Source: Clostridium ljungdahlii | GTDB taxonomy: Bacteria > Bacillota > Clostridia > Clostridiales > Clostridiaceae | Direction: 5' to 3' | Assembly: GCF_001636845.1 (NCBI RefSeq) | Contig: NZ_LITT01000023.1 | Coordinates: 186,001-250,000, forward strand | DNA length: 64,000 bases | Shown here: positions 1-7,559 of the stretch, piece after piece | Numbering within the stretch: position 1 is the first letter of the stretch | Layout: every line of letters begins with the position of its first letter | Notes under the pieces: model-generated | What the model saw: the letters and a program-made list of their open reading frames with translations, nothing else | What the model was told of the DNA's origin: nothing | The model's database searches: none | Made by a program: the position numbers and the translations under genes

Positions 1-44
1 AATAGTGTATATTGCTGACGGCTTAAAAATATTTCATAGAGTTT

Positions 45-96
45 ATTGACTAATCTAGTCAATAAGACTACAATATAATTGACTAAATTAGTCAAT
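45..96 (+). promoter_or_regulatory. Promoter with tandem TetR operators
   Basis: A sigma-A-like promoter is visible: TTGACT at 46-51 and TACAAT at 69-74 with a 17-base spacer. Two near-identical palindromes overlap it: ATTGACTAATCTAGTCAAT at 45-63 (8-base arms, 3-base centre) covers the -35 box, and ATTGACTAAATTAGTCAAT at 78-96 (9-base arms) follows the -10 box at the expected transcription start. Their centres are 33 bases apart. The placement fits autorepression by the TetR-family protein encoded directly downstream; that link is an inference from position. Confidence 0.8.
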
Positions 97-119
97 ACGG
101 TTGAAAGGAGGATTTTTAA

Positions 120-764
120 GTGGAAGAATTGACAAAACACAAGATATTTACAATGGACGCTATGAAGCGTGATACATTGTTTACTGTGGCCATGAGCAAG
201 TTTGCTAAGAGCGGCTACAAGAAAACCACTACTGATGAGATAATCTCAGAGGCAGAAATATCAAAAGGTCTGCTTTTTCATTATTTTGGAACGAAAAAGG
301 ATTTGTATATATTTTTATTTGAATATGCTAACACAACAATAATGCAGGATTTCTATGGACAAATTAATATAAAGGAAAAGGATATTTTAGAAAGACTTCG
401 GAAAATGTTTCTATTGAAGATAGAGCTGACCAATAAATATCCTGCTATCTTTGATTTTGTGGCATCAGCATTTTATGAAAAAGATCCTACAGTGGCTACA
501 AAAATTAGTAAGTACACAAATCAATTGTATTCTGATGCTCAGAAGGAGATATTTAAAGACATTGATCTATCTCTTTTTAAGGAGAACATTGATACACATA
601 AAGCAGTTAACATTATTATATACACCTTTAGAGGCTATAGCGAAGCTCAGGCTTCACCTGAAAAACGCACTGAAGATTACCGTAAGGAATATAAGAGATA
701 TATAAAGGACATTAATGAGTATATAACGATGCTGCGTGCAGCATTTTATAAGGAGGGCGAATAG
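120..764 (+). CDS. TetR/AcrR family transcriptional repressor
   Basis: This 214-residue protein has the TetR architecture: an N-terminal helix-turn-helix (about residues 22-65, with TTTDEIISEAEISKGLLFHY matching the family recognition-helix pattern) and a helical ligand-binding C-terminal domain. The start is GTG at 120, preceded by AAAGGAGGA. It is the first gene of a two-gene unit; its stop at 762-764 is one base before the ATG of the PEP-synthase-like gene, so the two are almost certainly co-transcribed. Two palindromic operators over its own promoter suggest autorepression relieved by a small ligand. The ligand cannot be told from sequence. Confidence 0.9.
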   Translation: MEELTKHKIFTMDAMKRDTLFTVAMSKFAKSGYKKTTTDEIISEAEISKGLLFHYFGTKKDLYIFLFEYANTTIMQDFYGQINIKEKDILERLRKMFLLKIELTNKYPAIFDFVASAFYEKDPTVATKISKYTNQLYSDAQKEIFKDIDLSLFKENIDTHKAVNIIIYTFRGYSEAQASPEKRTEDYRKEYKRYIKDINEYITMLRAAFYKEGE

Positions 765-765
765 T

Positions 766-3096
766 ATGAAATTCGCTTATAGTTTTAGTGACATTACAAA
801 TGAAGCTATTGGGTTTGCAGGGGGAAAGGGTAGTTCACTTTGCAAGATGTACAATGCAAGAATTAATGTTCCAAACGGATTTGTCATTTTATCTACAGCT
901 TTTGAGAATAATGAGTTGAAGGTAGAAGCACACTCAGATATTGGAAAGTGTCTTGAAATGCTTTCTGACAGCACTTTTGCAGTTCGATCATCCGCTCTTT
1001 CAGAGGACAGCGCAAAAACCTCATTTGCAGGGGAGTTTGAATCGGTATTGGATGTTGCAAGGGTTGATGTATTTTCTGCAATAAGAACGGTTGCAGCTTC
1101 GGCAAAGTCTGAACGTGTGAGCGAATATAGCAAGATTCATGGAATTGATGATGCTCACAAAATTGCAGTTGTAGTTCAAAGTATGATAAATGCAAAGACG
1201 GCAGGGGTGGTTTTTTCTGCGAACCCAATTACCGGAAGCCATGCAAATATGGCAGGAAACTTTGTTTTTGGTGCAGGGGAGCAGCTTGTTTCAGGGGAGA
1301 AAAACGCTTATCCTTTTAGTATTTCAAGAATTGGTGGAAAATATAATGGTGATAAATCCTTGGTAGCCCATGCTAAGGCCTTGTATAAAGCAATATTGAA
1401 GGCAGAGGAGATTTTTGGATGCATGCTTGATATTGAATGGGTTGTGGATGACGGAAGGCTTTACATTGTGCAGGCGCGTCCAATTACAACTCTTCAAACC
1501 ATTGATTATGATACCTATGAGATAAATCAAAGCCTTGACACAGATGCATTATGGAGCAGTAATAATGTAGGAGAGGCTGTACCTGATGTAATGAGTCCGT
1601 TTACCTGGAGCTTGCTGCATGAGATGGATTTGGAGTGCCAGAAAGTGCCCGGGTATTTCATGTTTGGCAATATTTGTGGGAGAACCTATTCAAATATCAG
1701 TGTTATGATTTCTGCCTTAAGGGTACTTGGATTTAATGTTGAAAAGTCAAAAGAGTTTATAGGTGATGTGTTTGGTCACATCCCTGAGAACATCGAAGTA
1801 CCTGTTTATCCCTTTGGAACGGCTCAATTAATCAAGGAGATGTTCCAGAGATCCAAAAAGAGCATAAAAAGGATGTGGGATTCAAAAAAACAAAAGGCTT
1901 ACTACTTGGAGCATACACCTGTGTGGTATGTGGAAACTCTTGAAAGGATAGAAGCTGCAAACACCAAGGAGGAATTATTAAGGCTCTGGATATCTGATGT
2001 AAGGCCCTTTTTGTCTGCATTATGGTATATATGGTTTGGTGGAGCAGGAAGTGCAACACTAACAACCCTCAGAAGAAAGCTTGTTAAGATGACAGGGGAA
2101 GAATTAGCCAATCTGTTATGTTCTAATTTCAGTGGTGAACAAAGTCTTGTAAGCATGAAGCCGCTTCTGGCAATAGAGCAAGTGATGTGTGGCAGCTTAA
2201 CTCCTGAAAAATATCTGGAACTTTACGGCCACAGAAGCCCCCATGAGTTTGAGGTTTATTATGGATATCCTGCAGATGATCCATCCTTTATTGAAAAGCA
2301 AATTAAAGAATTTAAGAACGTAAACATAAGTGCCACAGAGCTAATGAAAAAGCAACAAAGTGAATTTATTAGGGGAAAAAAGCTTTTTATACAAAAATTT
2401 CCTGGTAAACAGGAATGGCTTGAGAAAAAGCTTAAAAAGGTTTCTAATGATGCACATACCCGTGAATCACTGAGAAATGAGTTTGTGAAAGTTTTTAGAG
2501 TCATGAGGCATTTGCTTCTGAAAATCGGATCAGTTACAGGGATTGGCAATGACATATTTATGATGTACTGCTTTGAAGTTCCAAAATTCCTGCAGGGGAA
2601 CACTGAGATGCTTGTTAAGCTACCCATGAGGCGTAAAAATTTTGAAGAATACCAAAAGATGCCAGTTTTTCCACAGTTAATTAGGGGAAGGTTTAATCCA
2701 AAGGAATGGATCAATTCTAAGGATAGAAGGCAGGACTATTATGATCCTAATGCTAGGACACCGGTAAAGGACGAAAATACAATTAAAGGTTTTGCAGGTG
2801 CCTCAGGCATAGTTGAAGGGAGAGTTCGTATTTTGCACAGCTTTGAGGAAGCAGAAGATTTTCAAAATGGAGAAATACTCGTAACAACTATGACAAACAT
2901 TGGCTGGACACCTTTGTTTCCAAAAGCGACTGCGATTATTACCGATCTTGGTGCACCACTATCCCATGCCGCTATTGTGGCACGTGAACTGGGCATTCCA
3001 GCAGTTGTAGGATGTGGAATTGCAACTACGGAACTTAAAACAGGCGATTTTGTAATTGTTAACGGCAGTATTGGTGTTGTTACGAAAAAAAGTTAA
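766..3096 (+). CDS. PEP synthase / rifampicin phosphotransferase-like enzyme
   Basis: A 776-residue protein with an N-terminal PPDK-type ATP-grasp region (GGKGSSLCKM near residue 20, AVRSSALSEDSA near 80), a long central helical segment beginning WSSNNVGEAVPDVMSP, and a C-terminal swivelling phosphohistidine domain with LGAPLSHAAIVARELGIP; the catalytic histidine is about residue 734. Family members move the beta-phosphate of ATP through that histidine to pyruvate, or to rifampicin in Rph enzymes. The NVGEA-P linker resembles Rph and PEP-synthase-like enzymes more than classic PpsA. ATG 766, with AGGAGGG at 751-757, is preferred over the upstream ATG at 736 inside tetR. The TetR pairing points to inducible detoxification rather than central metabolism. 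Substrate unproven. Confidence 0.8.
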   Translation: MKFAYSFSDITNEAIGFAGGKGSSLCKMYNARINVPNGFVILSTAFENNELKVEAHSDIGKCLEMLSDSTFAVRSSALSEDSAKTSFAGEFESVLDVARVDVFSAIRTVAASAKSERVSEYSKIHGIDDAHKIAVVVQSMINAKTAGVVFSANPITGSHANMAGNFVFGAGEQLVSGEKNAYPFSISRIGGKYNGDKSLVAHAKALYKAILKAEEIFGCMLDIEWVVDDGRLYIVQARPITTLQTIDYDTYEINQSLDTDALWSSNNVGEAVPDVMSPFTWSLLHEMDLECQKVPGYFMFGNICGRTYSNISVMISALRVLGFNVEKSKEFIGDVFGHIPENIEVPVYPFGTAQLIKEMFQRSKKSIKRMWDSKKQKAYYLEHTPVWYVETLERIEAANTKEELLRLWISDVRPFLSALWYIWFGGAGSATLTTLRRKLVKMTGEELANLLCSNFSGEQSLVSMKPLLAIEQVMCGSLTPEKYLELYGHRSPHEFEVYYGYPADDPSFIEKQIKEFKNVNISATELMKKQQSEFIRGKKLFIQKFPGKQEWLEKKLKKVSNDAHTRESLRNEFVKVFRVMRHLLLKIGSVTGIGNDIFMMYCFEVPKFLQGNTEMLVKLPMRRKNFEEYQKMPVFPQLIRGRFNPKEWINSKDRRQDYYDPNARTPVKDENTIKGFAGASGIVEGRVRILHSFEEAEDFQNGEILVTTMTNIGWTPLFPKATAIITDLGAPLSHAAIVARELGIPAVVGCGIATTELKTGDFVIVNGSIGVVTKKS

Positions 3097-3370
3097 GCTT
3101 TGATATATAAATTTAAATGGTAATGATTAATCAGGTTTGTTTTTTACAGATTATAAAAAGTATTTGTTACTGAAAATAATGATCATGACTTGTAGCTGTT
3201 AGAGCTTCTGGATTTTGTATGTTATTTGCTAGAACATTATTTTTTATTTATTTGGAACATAATCACAAATAAATCATAGCCTTATTAAATATGAAAGTTA
3301 AAAAAGATGTTGTAAAAATATAAATTTTACTCTACAATAAACATATAATTACATAGAATAATATTACATA
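3097..3370. other. Intergenic stretch without recognisable gene
   Basis: About 270 bases of AT-rich DNA between the PEP-synthase-like gene and the structured element at 3371. I found no open frame with a ribosome binding site, no convincing terminator and no repeat shared with other parts of the window. Confidence 0.5.
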
Positions 3371-3452
3371 GGAATATCAGAGGGCGGAACAGGTAGCCGC
3401 CACCATGCAGAAATGCGATAGGAGATGTAGATTACCACCTACCTAATATTCC
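3371..3452. other. Compact structured element of unknown class
   Basis: An 82-base segment is closed by a long inverted repeat, GGAATATCAG at 3371-3380 against CTAATATTCC at 3443-3452. Inside are further hairpins: GGCGG (3383-3387) with CCGCC (3397-3401), GCA/TGC around 3408-3415, and GTAG (3427-3430) with CTAC (3439-3442). It is distinctly more GC-rich than its surroundings. It overlaps the last codons of the DUF1097 gene on the minus strand. It could be a structured RNA on either strand or the end of a small mobile element. It does not fit any riboswitch consensus I know. Confidence 0.4.
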
Positions 3453-3860
3453 AACGGATTTATTCCACGGTGCTTTTGTACCGTGGATTTGTATTCTTAC
3501 AATAAAAAGCTGTGATCCAGCACCAGCGAATGCACCCGGTATGAAGGAAAGTATGTCGATACGAGCCTCTAAAACCATTATGAAACAAACAATTCCAACT
3601 GCAATACCTACTGCTACAGGAAGTGATAATCCTTGCTTATTAAGTAAAGTAAAGCCTTGGATTGCGATAAAAGCCCATAATGCACCAACTAAGTTAGCAA
3701 CTAAAGTTTTAGTTAATCCTTCAACCTTTGCACCTGAAGCAAAATAGCATGCCCAAGAAATAAAACCAATCCAAATAATTAAACCAAAATTAAGACCTAT
3801 ACCTGCCCAAAGTCCTGCAAGTATAGCAATTGTAATAGCTACAGAAGTTAAATAATCCAT
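3432..3860 (-). CDS. DUF1097 family small membrane protein, probably truncated
   Basis: A 142-residue hydrophobic protein with four to five membrane segments; MDYLTSVAITIAILAGLWAG at the N-terminus, followed by a small-residue-rich core, fits the DUF1097/YcdZ family of inner-membrane proteins of unknown function. AAGGAGG lies directly upstream on the minus strand. Family members are usually about 160 residues with a last hydrophobic helix. Here homology-like character stops near residue 118, and the tail (VRIQIHGTKAPWNKSVG...) is polar and runs into the structured element at 3371-3452, which suggests that an insertion replaced the native 3' end. Confidence 0.65.
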   Translation of the reverse strand: MDYLTSVAITIAILAGLWAGIGLNFGLIIWIGFISWACYFASGAKVEGLTKTLVANLVGALWAFIAIQGFTLLNKQGLSLPVAVGIAVGIVCFIMVLEARIDILSFIPGAFAGAGSQLFIVRIQIHGTKAPWNKSVGILGRW

Positions 3861-3895
3861 AATAAGTCCTCCTTAATAAATTAAATAATACTTTT

Positions 3896-3912
3896 TGTAA
3901 ACGTATATTACA
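3896..3912. promoter_or_regulatory. Dyad-symmetric site in DUF1097 leader
   Basis: TGTAAACGTATATTACA is an inverted repeat with 5-base arms (TGTAA/TTACA), placed between the DUF1097 ribosome binding site and the upstream AT-rich promoter region. TGTAAACG resembles half of a catabolite-responsive element, but the other half does not fit the CcpA consensus well. The regulator is unknown. Confidence 0.35.
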
Positions 3913-4076
3913 ATGGATACCTCCTTATGATATAATTATACAAAATATTCAACGGTGGCAAATAGCGATATAATGCTGTAAACGAATTAGTAGAAAATAC
4001 TAATTCAACTGATGATATACCATTTTAACAAGAATTGATGATAAATATAAAGTAAATAAAAGAATAGGATGTGTTA

Positions 4077-4331
4077 ATGATGGATGAGGAAATTAAGGAA
4101 CTTACATTATTATTGTTATATTTAACTTCGTGGGAGGAAGGTTCTGAATCATATAGATGTAGAAGAAGTTGGAAAGGATACGATTTTGAAACACTTAATG
4201 AATTAAAAGATCAAGGATTTATTGATGGTGGCTACAAATCTAAATCAGTGTATTTTACAGATGAAGGCATAAGGAAAGCTGAAGAATTAATATGTAGCTA
4301 CCTCAAAAATTTTAAATCAGCTGACAAATAG
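4077..4331 (+). CDS. DUF6429 family protein
   Basis: A protein of about 84 residues; ELTLLLLYLTSWEE, the aromatic RSWKGYDFETLNEL block and the ending YFTDEGIRKAEEL match the DUF6429 family, a small wHTH-like domain common in Firmicutes. The frame is open from GTG 4071, but ATG 4077 (or 4080) sits at better distance from AGGA at 4066-4069. In relatives this gene is often followed by a SWIM zinc-finger protein; here only the first codons of such a partner remain. Function unknown. Confidence 0.7.
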   Translation: MMDEEIKELTLLLLYLTSWEEGSESYRCRRSWKGYDFETLNELKDQGFIDGGYKSKSVYFTDEGIRKAEELICSYLKNFKSADK

Positions 4332-4358
4332 CAATTATTTAAGAGTGAGGAATAGAAG

Positions 4359-4430
4359 ATGAATATAAATAATTTTGAGAATCATGTAAACAAAACGATT
4401 TTAGACAGAGGATATTGCTATTACAATTGA
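4359..4430 (+). pseudogene. Remnant of SWIM-type protein N-terminus
   Basis: ATG at 4359 opens a 23-codon frame reading MNINNFENHVNKTILDRGYC and three more residues, then TGA at 4428-4430. The phrase NNFENxVxxxILxRGYxYY is the usual N-terminus of SWIM zinc-finger proteins that follow DUF6429 genes. The rest of the protein is absent: after the stop the sequence passes within about 110 bases to the YkuS gene. I read it as a deletion remnant; the family match is from memory. Confidence 0.5.
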
Positions 4431-4539
4431 TAATGTTACAAAAGGGAGTTGTAATCAAGCAAAAAACTATTAAAGTAGCCATGATAAGCATGTATATGGA
4501 TACCTATGAATGGGAAAAATAAACCCGAGGTGATAACAT

Positions 4540-4803
4540 ATGAAAAACATTGGTGTGGAAAAAGGATTGTCCAGAATGGCAGATTATCTAAATGCTCAAG
4601 GATATTCAGTGCAAATTTTAGGGGAAGATCTTGAGAATAATGTTTCAAAGTGCAAAAATTTAGATGCAATTGTTACAGCAGGATATAATACAGATATGAT
4701 GGGTTTTAGTGATACTTCTACAAAAGTTCCTGTCATTAATGCTGACGGTTTAACAGAAGAAGAAGTAAAAAATATGATTCAGCAGAAAACTACTAGACAA
4801 TAA
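4540..4803 (+). CDS. YkuS/UPF0180 family protein
   Basis: An 87-residue protein. N-terminal MKNIGVEKGLSRMADYLNAQ, the central LDAIVTAGYNTDMMGF and the C-terminal PVINADGLTEEEVKNMI are the hallmarks of the UPF0180/YkuS family, small cytosolic Firmicute proteins of unknown role. The ATG at 4540 is preceded by a GAGGTGATAACAT leader. A strong terminator follows at 4860. Confidence 0.8.
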   Translation: MKNIGVEKGLSRMADYLNAQGYSVQILGEDLENNVSKCKNLDAIVTAGYNTDMMGFSDTSTKVPVINADGLTEEEVKNMIQQKTTRQ

Positions 4804-4859
4804 ATATCAGCATTTCTGTTCGTAGAAGGTAGGATATGAGGAACTAACATAGAAACATA

Positions 4860-4899
4860 ATAGGATTAAGGAGTTGAAATACCTTAGTCCTATCTTTTA
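4860..4899 (+). terminator. Rho-independent terminator after ykuS-like gene
   Basis: ATAGGATTAAGG (4860-4871) pairs perfectly except one position with CCTTAGTCCTAT (4882-4893) around a 10-base loop and is followed by CTTTTAT. Confidence 0.75.
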
Positions 4900-4974
4900 T
4901 GTGTGGATGGGCATTGTATGATAGTCTATAGTTTAATTACGAATACAGTTTGTAACATTTTTTCAAAATTAATA

Positions 4975-4995
4975 GCATTTTTAGTAGAAAAATGC
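4975..4995 (-). terminator. Hairpin at the 3' end of lactate permease
   Basis: GCATTTTT (4975-4982) and AAAAATGC (4988-4995) form an 8-base hairpin immediately after the lactate permease stop codon on the minus strand. The following tract is AT-rich but not a clean T-run, so termination may be weak. Confidence 0.5.
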
Positions 4996-6609
4996 TTAGA
5001 ATATAATTTGAGAAATATAAAGAATTACTCCAAAAATTAATGTTAATACTAGAGCAGTAGGCAGTATTTTTTTTAACACATTTCCTTCTTTCCCAGGAAT
5101 TCCTGCAGTAGTTGTTCCTAGTACGATATTTCCAGGAGAAATTGAAGTCCCTATAGCACCACCAGCAGTATGAGCGCCTAAAATTGCCGAAGTGTTTAGT
5201 CCTAGAAGTTTTGCAGTTGTTAACTGAAAATTCCCAAAAATTATATTGGAAGACATGTTACTGCTTGTCATAAAAGAGCCTAAAAGTCCTATAAAAGGGC
5301 CTATTAGAGAATAATATGGACCAAGAATTTTGGCAGTACCTAATGCAAGTACTGTTGTTTGTCCTGTACCTTCCATAACTCTAGACATCATTATTAGTGA
5401 CATAACAGCTATGCTTGAAGGTAGTGTCTTTTTTAGGGATCTTGTCAAAATAGTCTTAGCAGAATTGTTTGGAAGATAACCTTTTCTTAAATAATATATA
5501 AATCCACATACAGCTGAAATAAATAAAAATGTTCCTGCATTTGTAAATGGCTTTATAGGAGAATAGAACTTCACTGCCGGATTTACAATACCATAACCAG
5601 TACTAGTTTCACTAAAGGTTGGTGCTATACTCCACTGTCCTAGAAAATTATTTATTATAGGAATTAAAAGCACTGATAAAGTTATAAATGTCATAATATA
5701 ATAGGGTATAAAAGCTTGGTGAATATTCATGTTTCCTTTAGCTTTTAAAGTTATTTCTTTTTTGTTTGAAGTTCTGTTCATTATTTGACTGTTTGCAATC
5801 TCCCAATCACTTCTATAGTATTTGCTTCTGCTTAATAGGAAGAAGACAACAAGTGCAATACAACTAGGAATAAAGCAGGCAAGAATTTGGTTTATCTGAC
5901 AAAACAGAAGTTGTCCACCACTTTGGATAATAGAAATAACTACTATTGCCAAAAAGCCTTTTTTTACAGCTTTTTTTCTACCGTAAAACCAGCAAATTAC
6001 TGTAATAGCAGTGAAATTTAGAAGCCATATAAAACTAGTAGCAAAAATAGCAGTTTTATTTAATAATACTGTATCTTTTATTCCTGTTTGCATAATAAGA
6101 GATTGCCAGGCAACTGCAAGTGTGCCAAAAGTACCAGCCCAACAATGGCCTATCAATGGTATTATTACTGCCCATATAGGCTTTACTCCTATAGCAATTA
6201 AAATAGGTGATGTAACAGCAACTGGTACTCCGAAGCCTGTTACTCCTTGAAGAAAACTTGCAAAAACAACTCCAATTCCTATAATTCGGAGAAGTTCATT
6301 TGGTACAATTTTTTTTATACTATTCTTTAAAACTTTAAAGGCTTTTGCTTCATTAGTAACTTCATATATTAAAATAGCGGTAAAAATAATAATTATAATT
6401 GTAAATGCATTCCATATAGATTTTAATAATTCAGTACCTATAACACCTATTCCTGCTTTAAAAAATATAACACTGTTTATTATAGCAATGATAAGTCCAA
6501 TTGGAGCAGCTTTAGATGCTCCTAGTTGAAATTTAATCATCAAAACAAGAAGAATTAATATAGGAAATAGTGCTAATGTCCACATCATTATGTTTATTGG
6601 TAATGTCAT
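4996..6609 (-). CDS. lctP: L-lactate permease family transporter
   Basis: A 537-residue polytopic membrane protein with about 12-14 hydrophobic segments. ASFLQGVTGFGVPVAVTSPI, IGHCWAGTFGTLAVAW and the late NMSSNIIFGNFQ region are signatures of the lactate permease family (LctP/LldP, TC 2.A.14), which imports lactate or glycolate with protons. Length matches the family. It is a single-gene unit, divergent from the hemerythrin gene, with no lactate dehydrogenase or LutABC genes beside it. Palindromic GTATAC motifs upstream may be an operator. Confidence 0.9.
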   Translation of the reverse strand: MTLPINIMMWTLALFPILILLVLMIKFQLGASKAAPIGLIIAIINSVIFFKAGIGVIGTELLKSIWNAFTIIIIIFTAILIYEVTNEAKAFKVLKNSIKKIVPNELLRIIGIGVVFASFLQGVTGFGVPVAVTSPILIAIGVKPIWAVIIPLIGHCWAGTFGTLAVAWQSLIMQTGIKDTVLLNKTAIFATSFIWLLNFTAITVICWFYGRKKAVKKGFLAIVVISIIQSGGQLLFCQINQILACFIPSCIALVVFFLLSRSKYYRSDWEIANSQIMNRTSNKKEITLKAKGNMNIHQAFIPYYIMTFITLSVLLIPIINNFLGQWSIAPTFSETSTGYGIVNPAVKFYSPIKPFTNAGTFLFISAVCGFIYYLRKGYLPNNSAKTILTRSLKKTLPSSIAVMSLIMMSRVMEGTGQTTVLALGTAKILGPYYSLIGPFIGLLGSFMTSSNMSSNIIFGNFQLTTAKLLGLNTSAILGAHTAGGAIGTSISPGNIVLGTTTAGIPGKEGNVLKKILPTALVLTLIFGVILYISQIIF

Positions 6610-6661
6610 ATAAATACCACCTTTAGAAGTTCTATATATTTAATATATACTCTGTTAAGAG

Positions 6662-6695
6662 AAGTATACTTTAAGTATATTTTTAATGTATACTT
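6662..6695. promoter_or_regulatory. Inverted GTATAC repeats upstream of lactate permease
   Basis: AAGTATAC (6662-6669) and GTATACTT (6688-6695) form an inverted repeat, with a third partial copy (AAGTATAT) between them, 55-85 bases upstream of the permease start. Position suits an operator for lctP, but it matches no lactate-regulator site that I recognise. Confidence 0.35.
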
Positions 6696-6826
6696 AAATC
6701 AATCATATTTGTAAAACTTAGTAAATAAGTATTGAAATAAGTTAAAAAAAGTGGTAACAAATGATACTGAACTTATAATTTTTCAGTGATAAACTAATAA
6801 TAAATCAATTCTAAGGAGGAAAGAAT

Positions 6827-7231
6827 ATGGATATAATAAGTTTAAAAAGGCAGCATACCGAAGTAATGAATTTAGCTAATTATATATTGAATAATATTAA
6901 AAATTGTACTGTAGATGAAAACATACATGAAATTGTTCAAGGTATAAATACTATTACTGGCAAACTTAAGATACATTTATTAAATGAAGATAAGTACTTG
7001 TATCCTTATCTTTTAAACAGTCCAGATAAAGCATTGAATACGTTTGGTAAAAAGTATAGTGAAGAAATGAAGAAAGTTACTGAAGCATATGAAAATTATA
7101 AATCAAAATATAATACATCTAATAAGATAAGAAATAATATTGAAGGGTTTAAGCAAGATACAATACAAATTTTTAAGGTCGTATCAGATAGAATAGATAG
7201 AGAAGAAAAGGAGCTATACCCATTACTATAA
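6827..7231 (+). CDS. Hemerythrin-like domain protein
   Basis: A 134-residue helical protein with iron-ligand motifs of hemerythrin HHE proteins: His10 in LKRQHTEVM, HLLNEDKYLYP (about residues 63-73) and REEKELYPLL at the C-terminus. These bind a di-iron centre used for oxygen or NO sensing, storage or detoxification. A good SD (AAGGAGG) precedes ATG 6827. It is monocistronic, divergent from lctP, and ended by a strong hairpin at 7300. In an anaerobe, oxygen defence is the likeliest role. Confidence 0.8.
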   Translation: MDIISLKRQHTEVMNLANYILNNIKNCTVDENIHEIVQGINTITGKLKIHLLNEDKYLYPYLLNSPDKALNTFGKKYSEEMKKVTEAYENYKSKYNTSNKIRNNIEGFKQDTIQIFKVVSDRIDREEKELYPLL

Positions 7232-7299
7232 ATGTCAAGTTTTACATAGTATTAAAGAAAGATGATATTGTTGTATATAAAGAGATTAAAATATTAAAA

Positions 7300-7343
7300 G
7301 CTTAGTTAAATTTTAGTTTGTAAAAATTTAGCTAAGCCTTTTT
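7300..7343 (+). terminator. Terminator after hemerythrin gene
   Basis: GCTTAGTTAAATTTT (7300-7314) pairs with AAAATTTAGCTAAGC (7323-7337), an almost perfect 15-base stem with an 8-base loop, followed by CTTTTTAT. The rest of the 330-base gap up to the chemoreceptor at 7560 is AT-rich and shows no further gene or riboswitch that I can identify. Confidence 0.8.
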
Positions 7344-7559
7344 ATGCTTTATTAGATTTACATAAAAGTTAAATGTTGATCTATATTAGTTCCCCTGCAA
7401 ATTTTACTTAAGTATAGCATCAATTTATTTTTAAAGCAATATCTTTTAAAATAAATAAAAATGTCTATATGCTGGAGGGTTTACTAATATCGCAATTTGG
7501 ATTTTATTAGATTTTGTTGTAATATATAGTATATAGGGAAATGAAAGGGGAGGTAATAT

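Noticed and set aside
766-3096. Minus-strand frames within the PEP-synthase-like gene
   Set aside because: Several frames above 70 codons exist but have no start signals or recognisable domains and lie wholly inside a clear gene.
3371-3452. Known riboswitch or ribozyme (fluoride, c-di-GMP-I, hammerhead)
   Set aside because: The conserved core bases of these classes are absent; only the general shape is suggestive.
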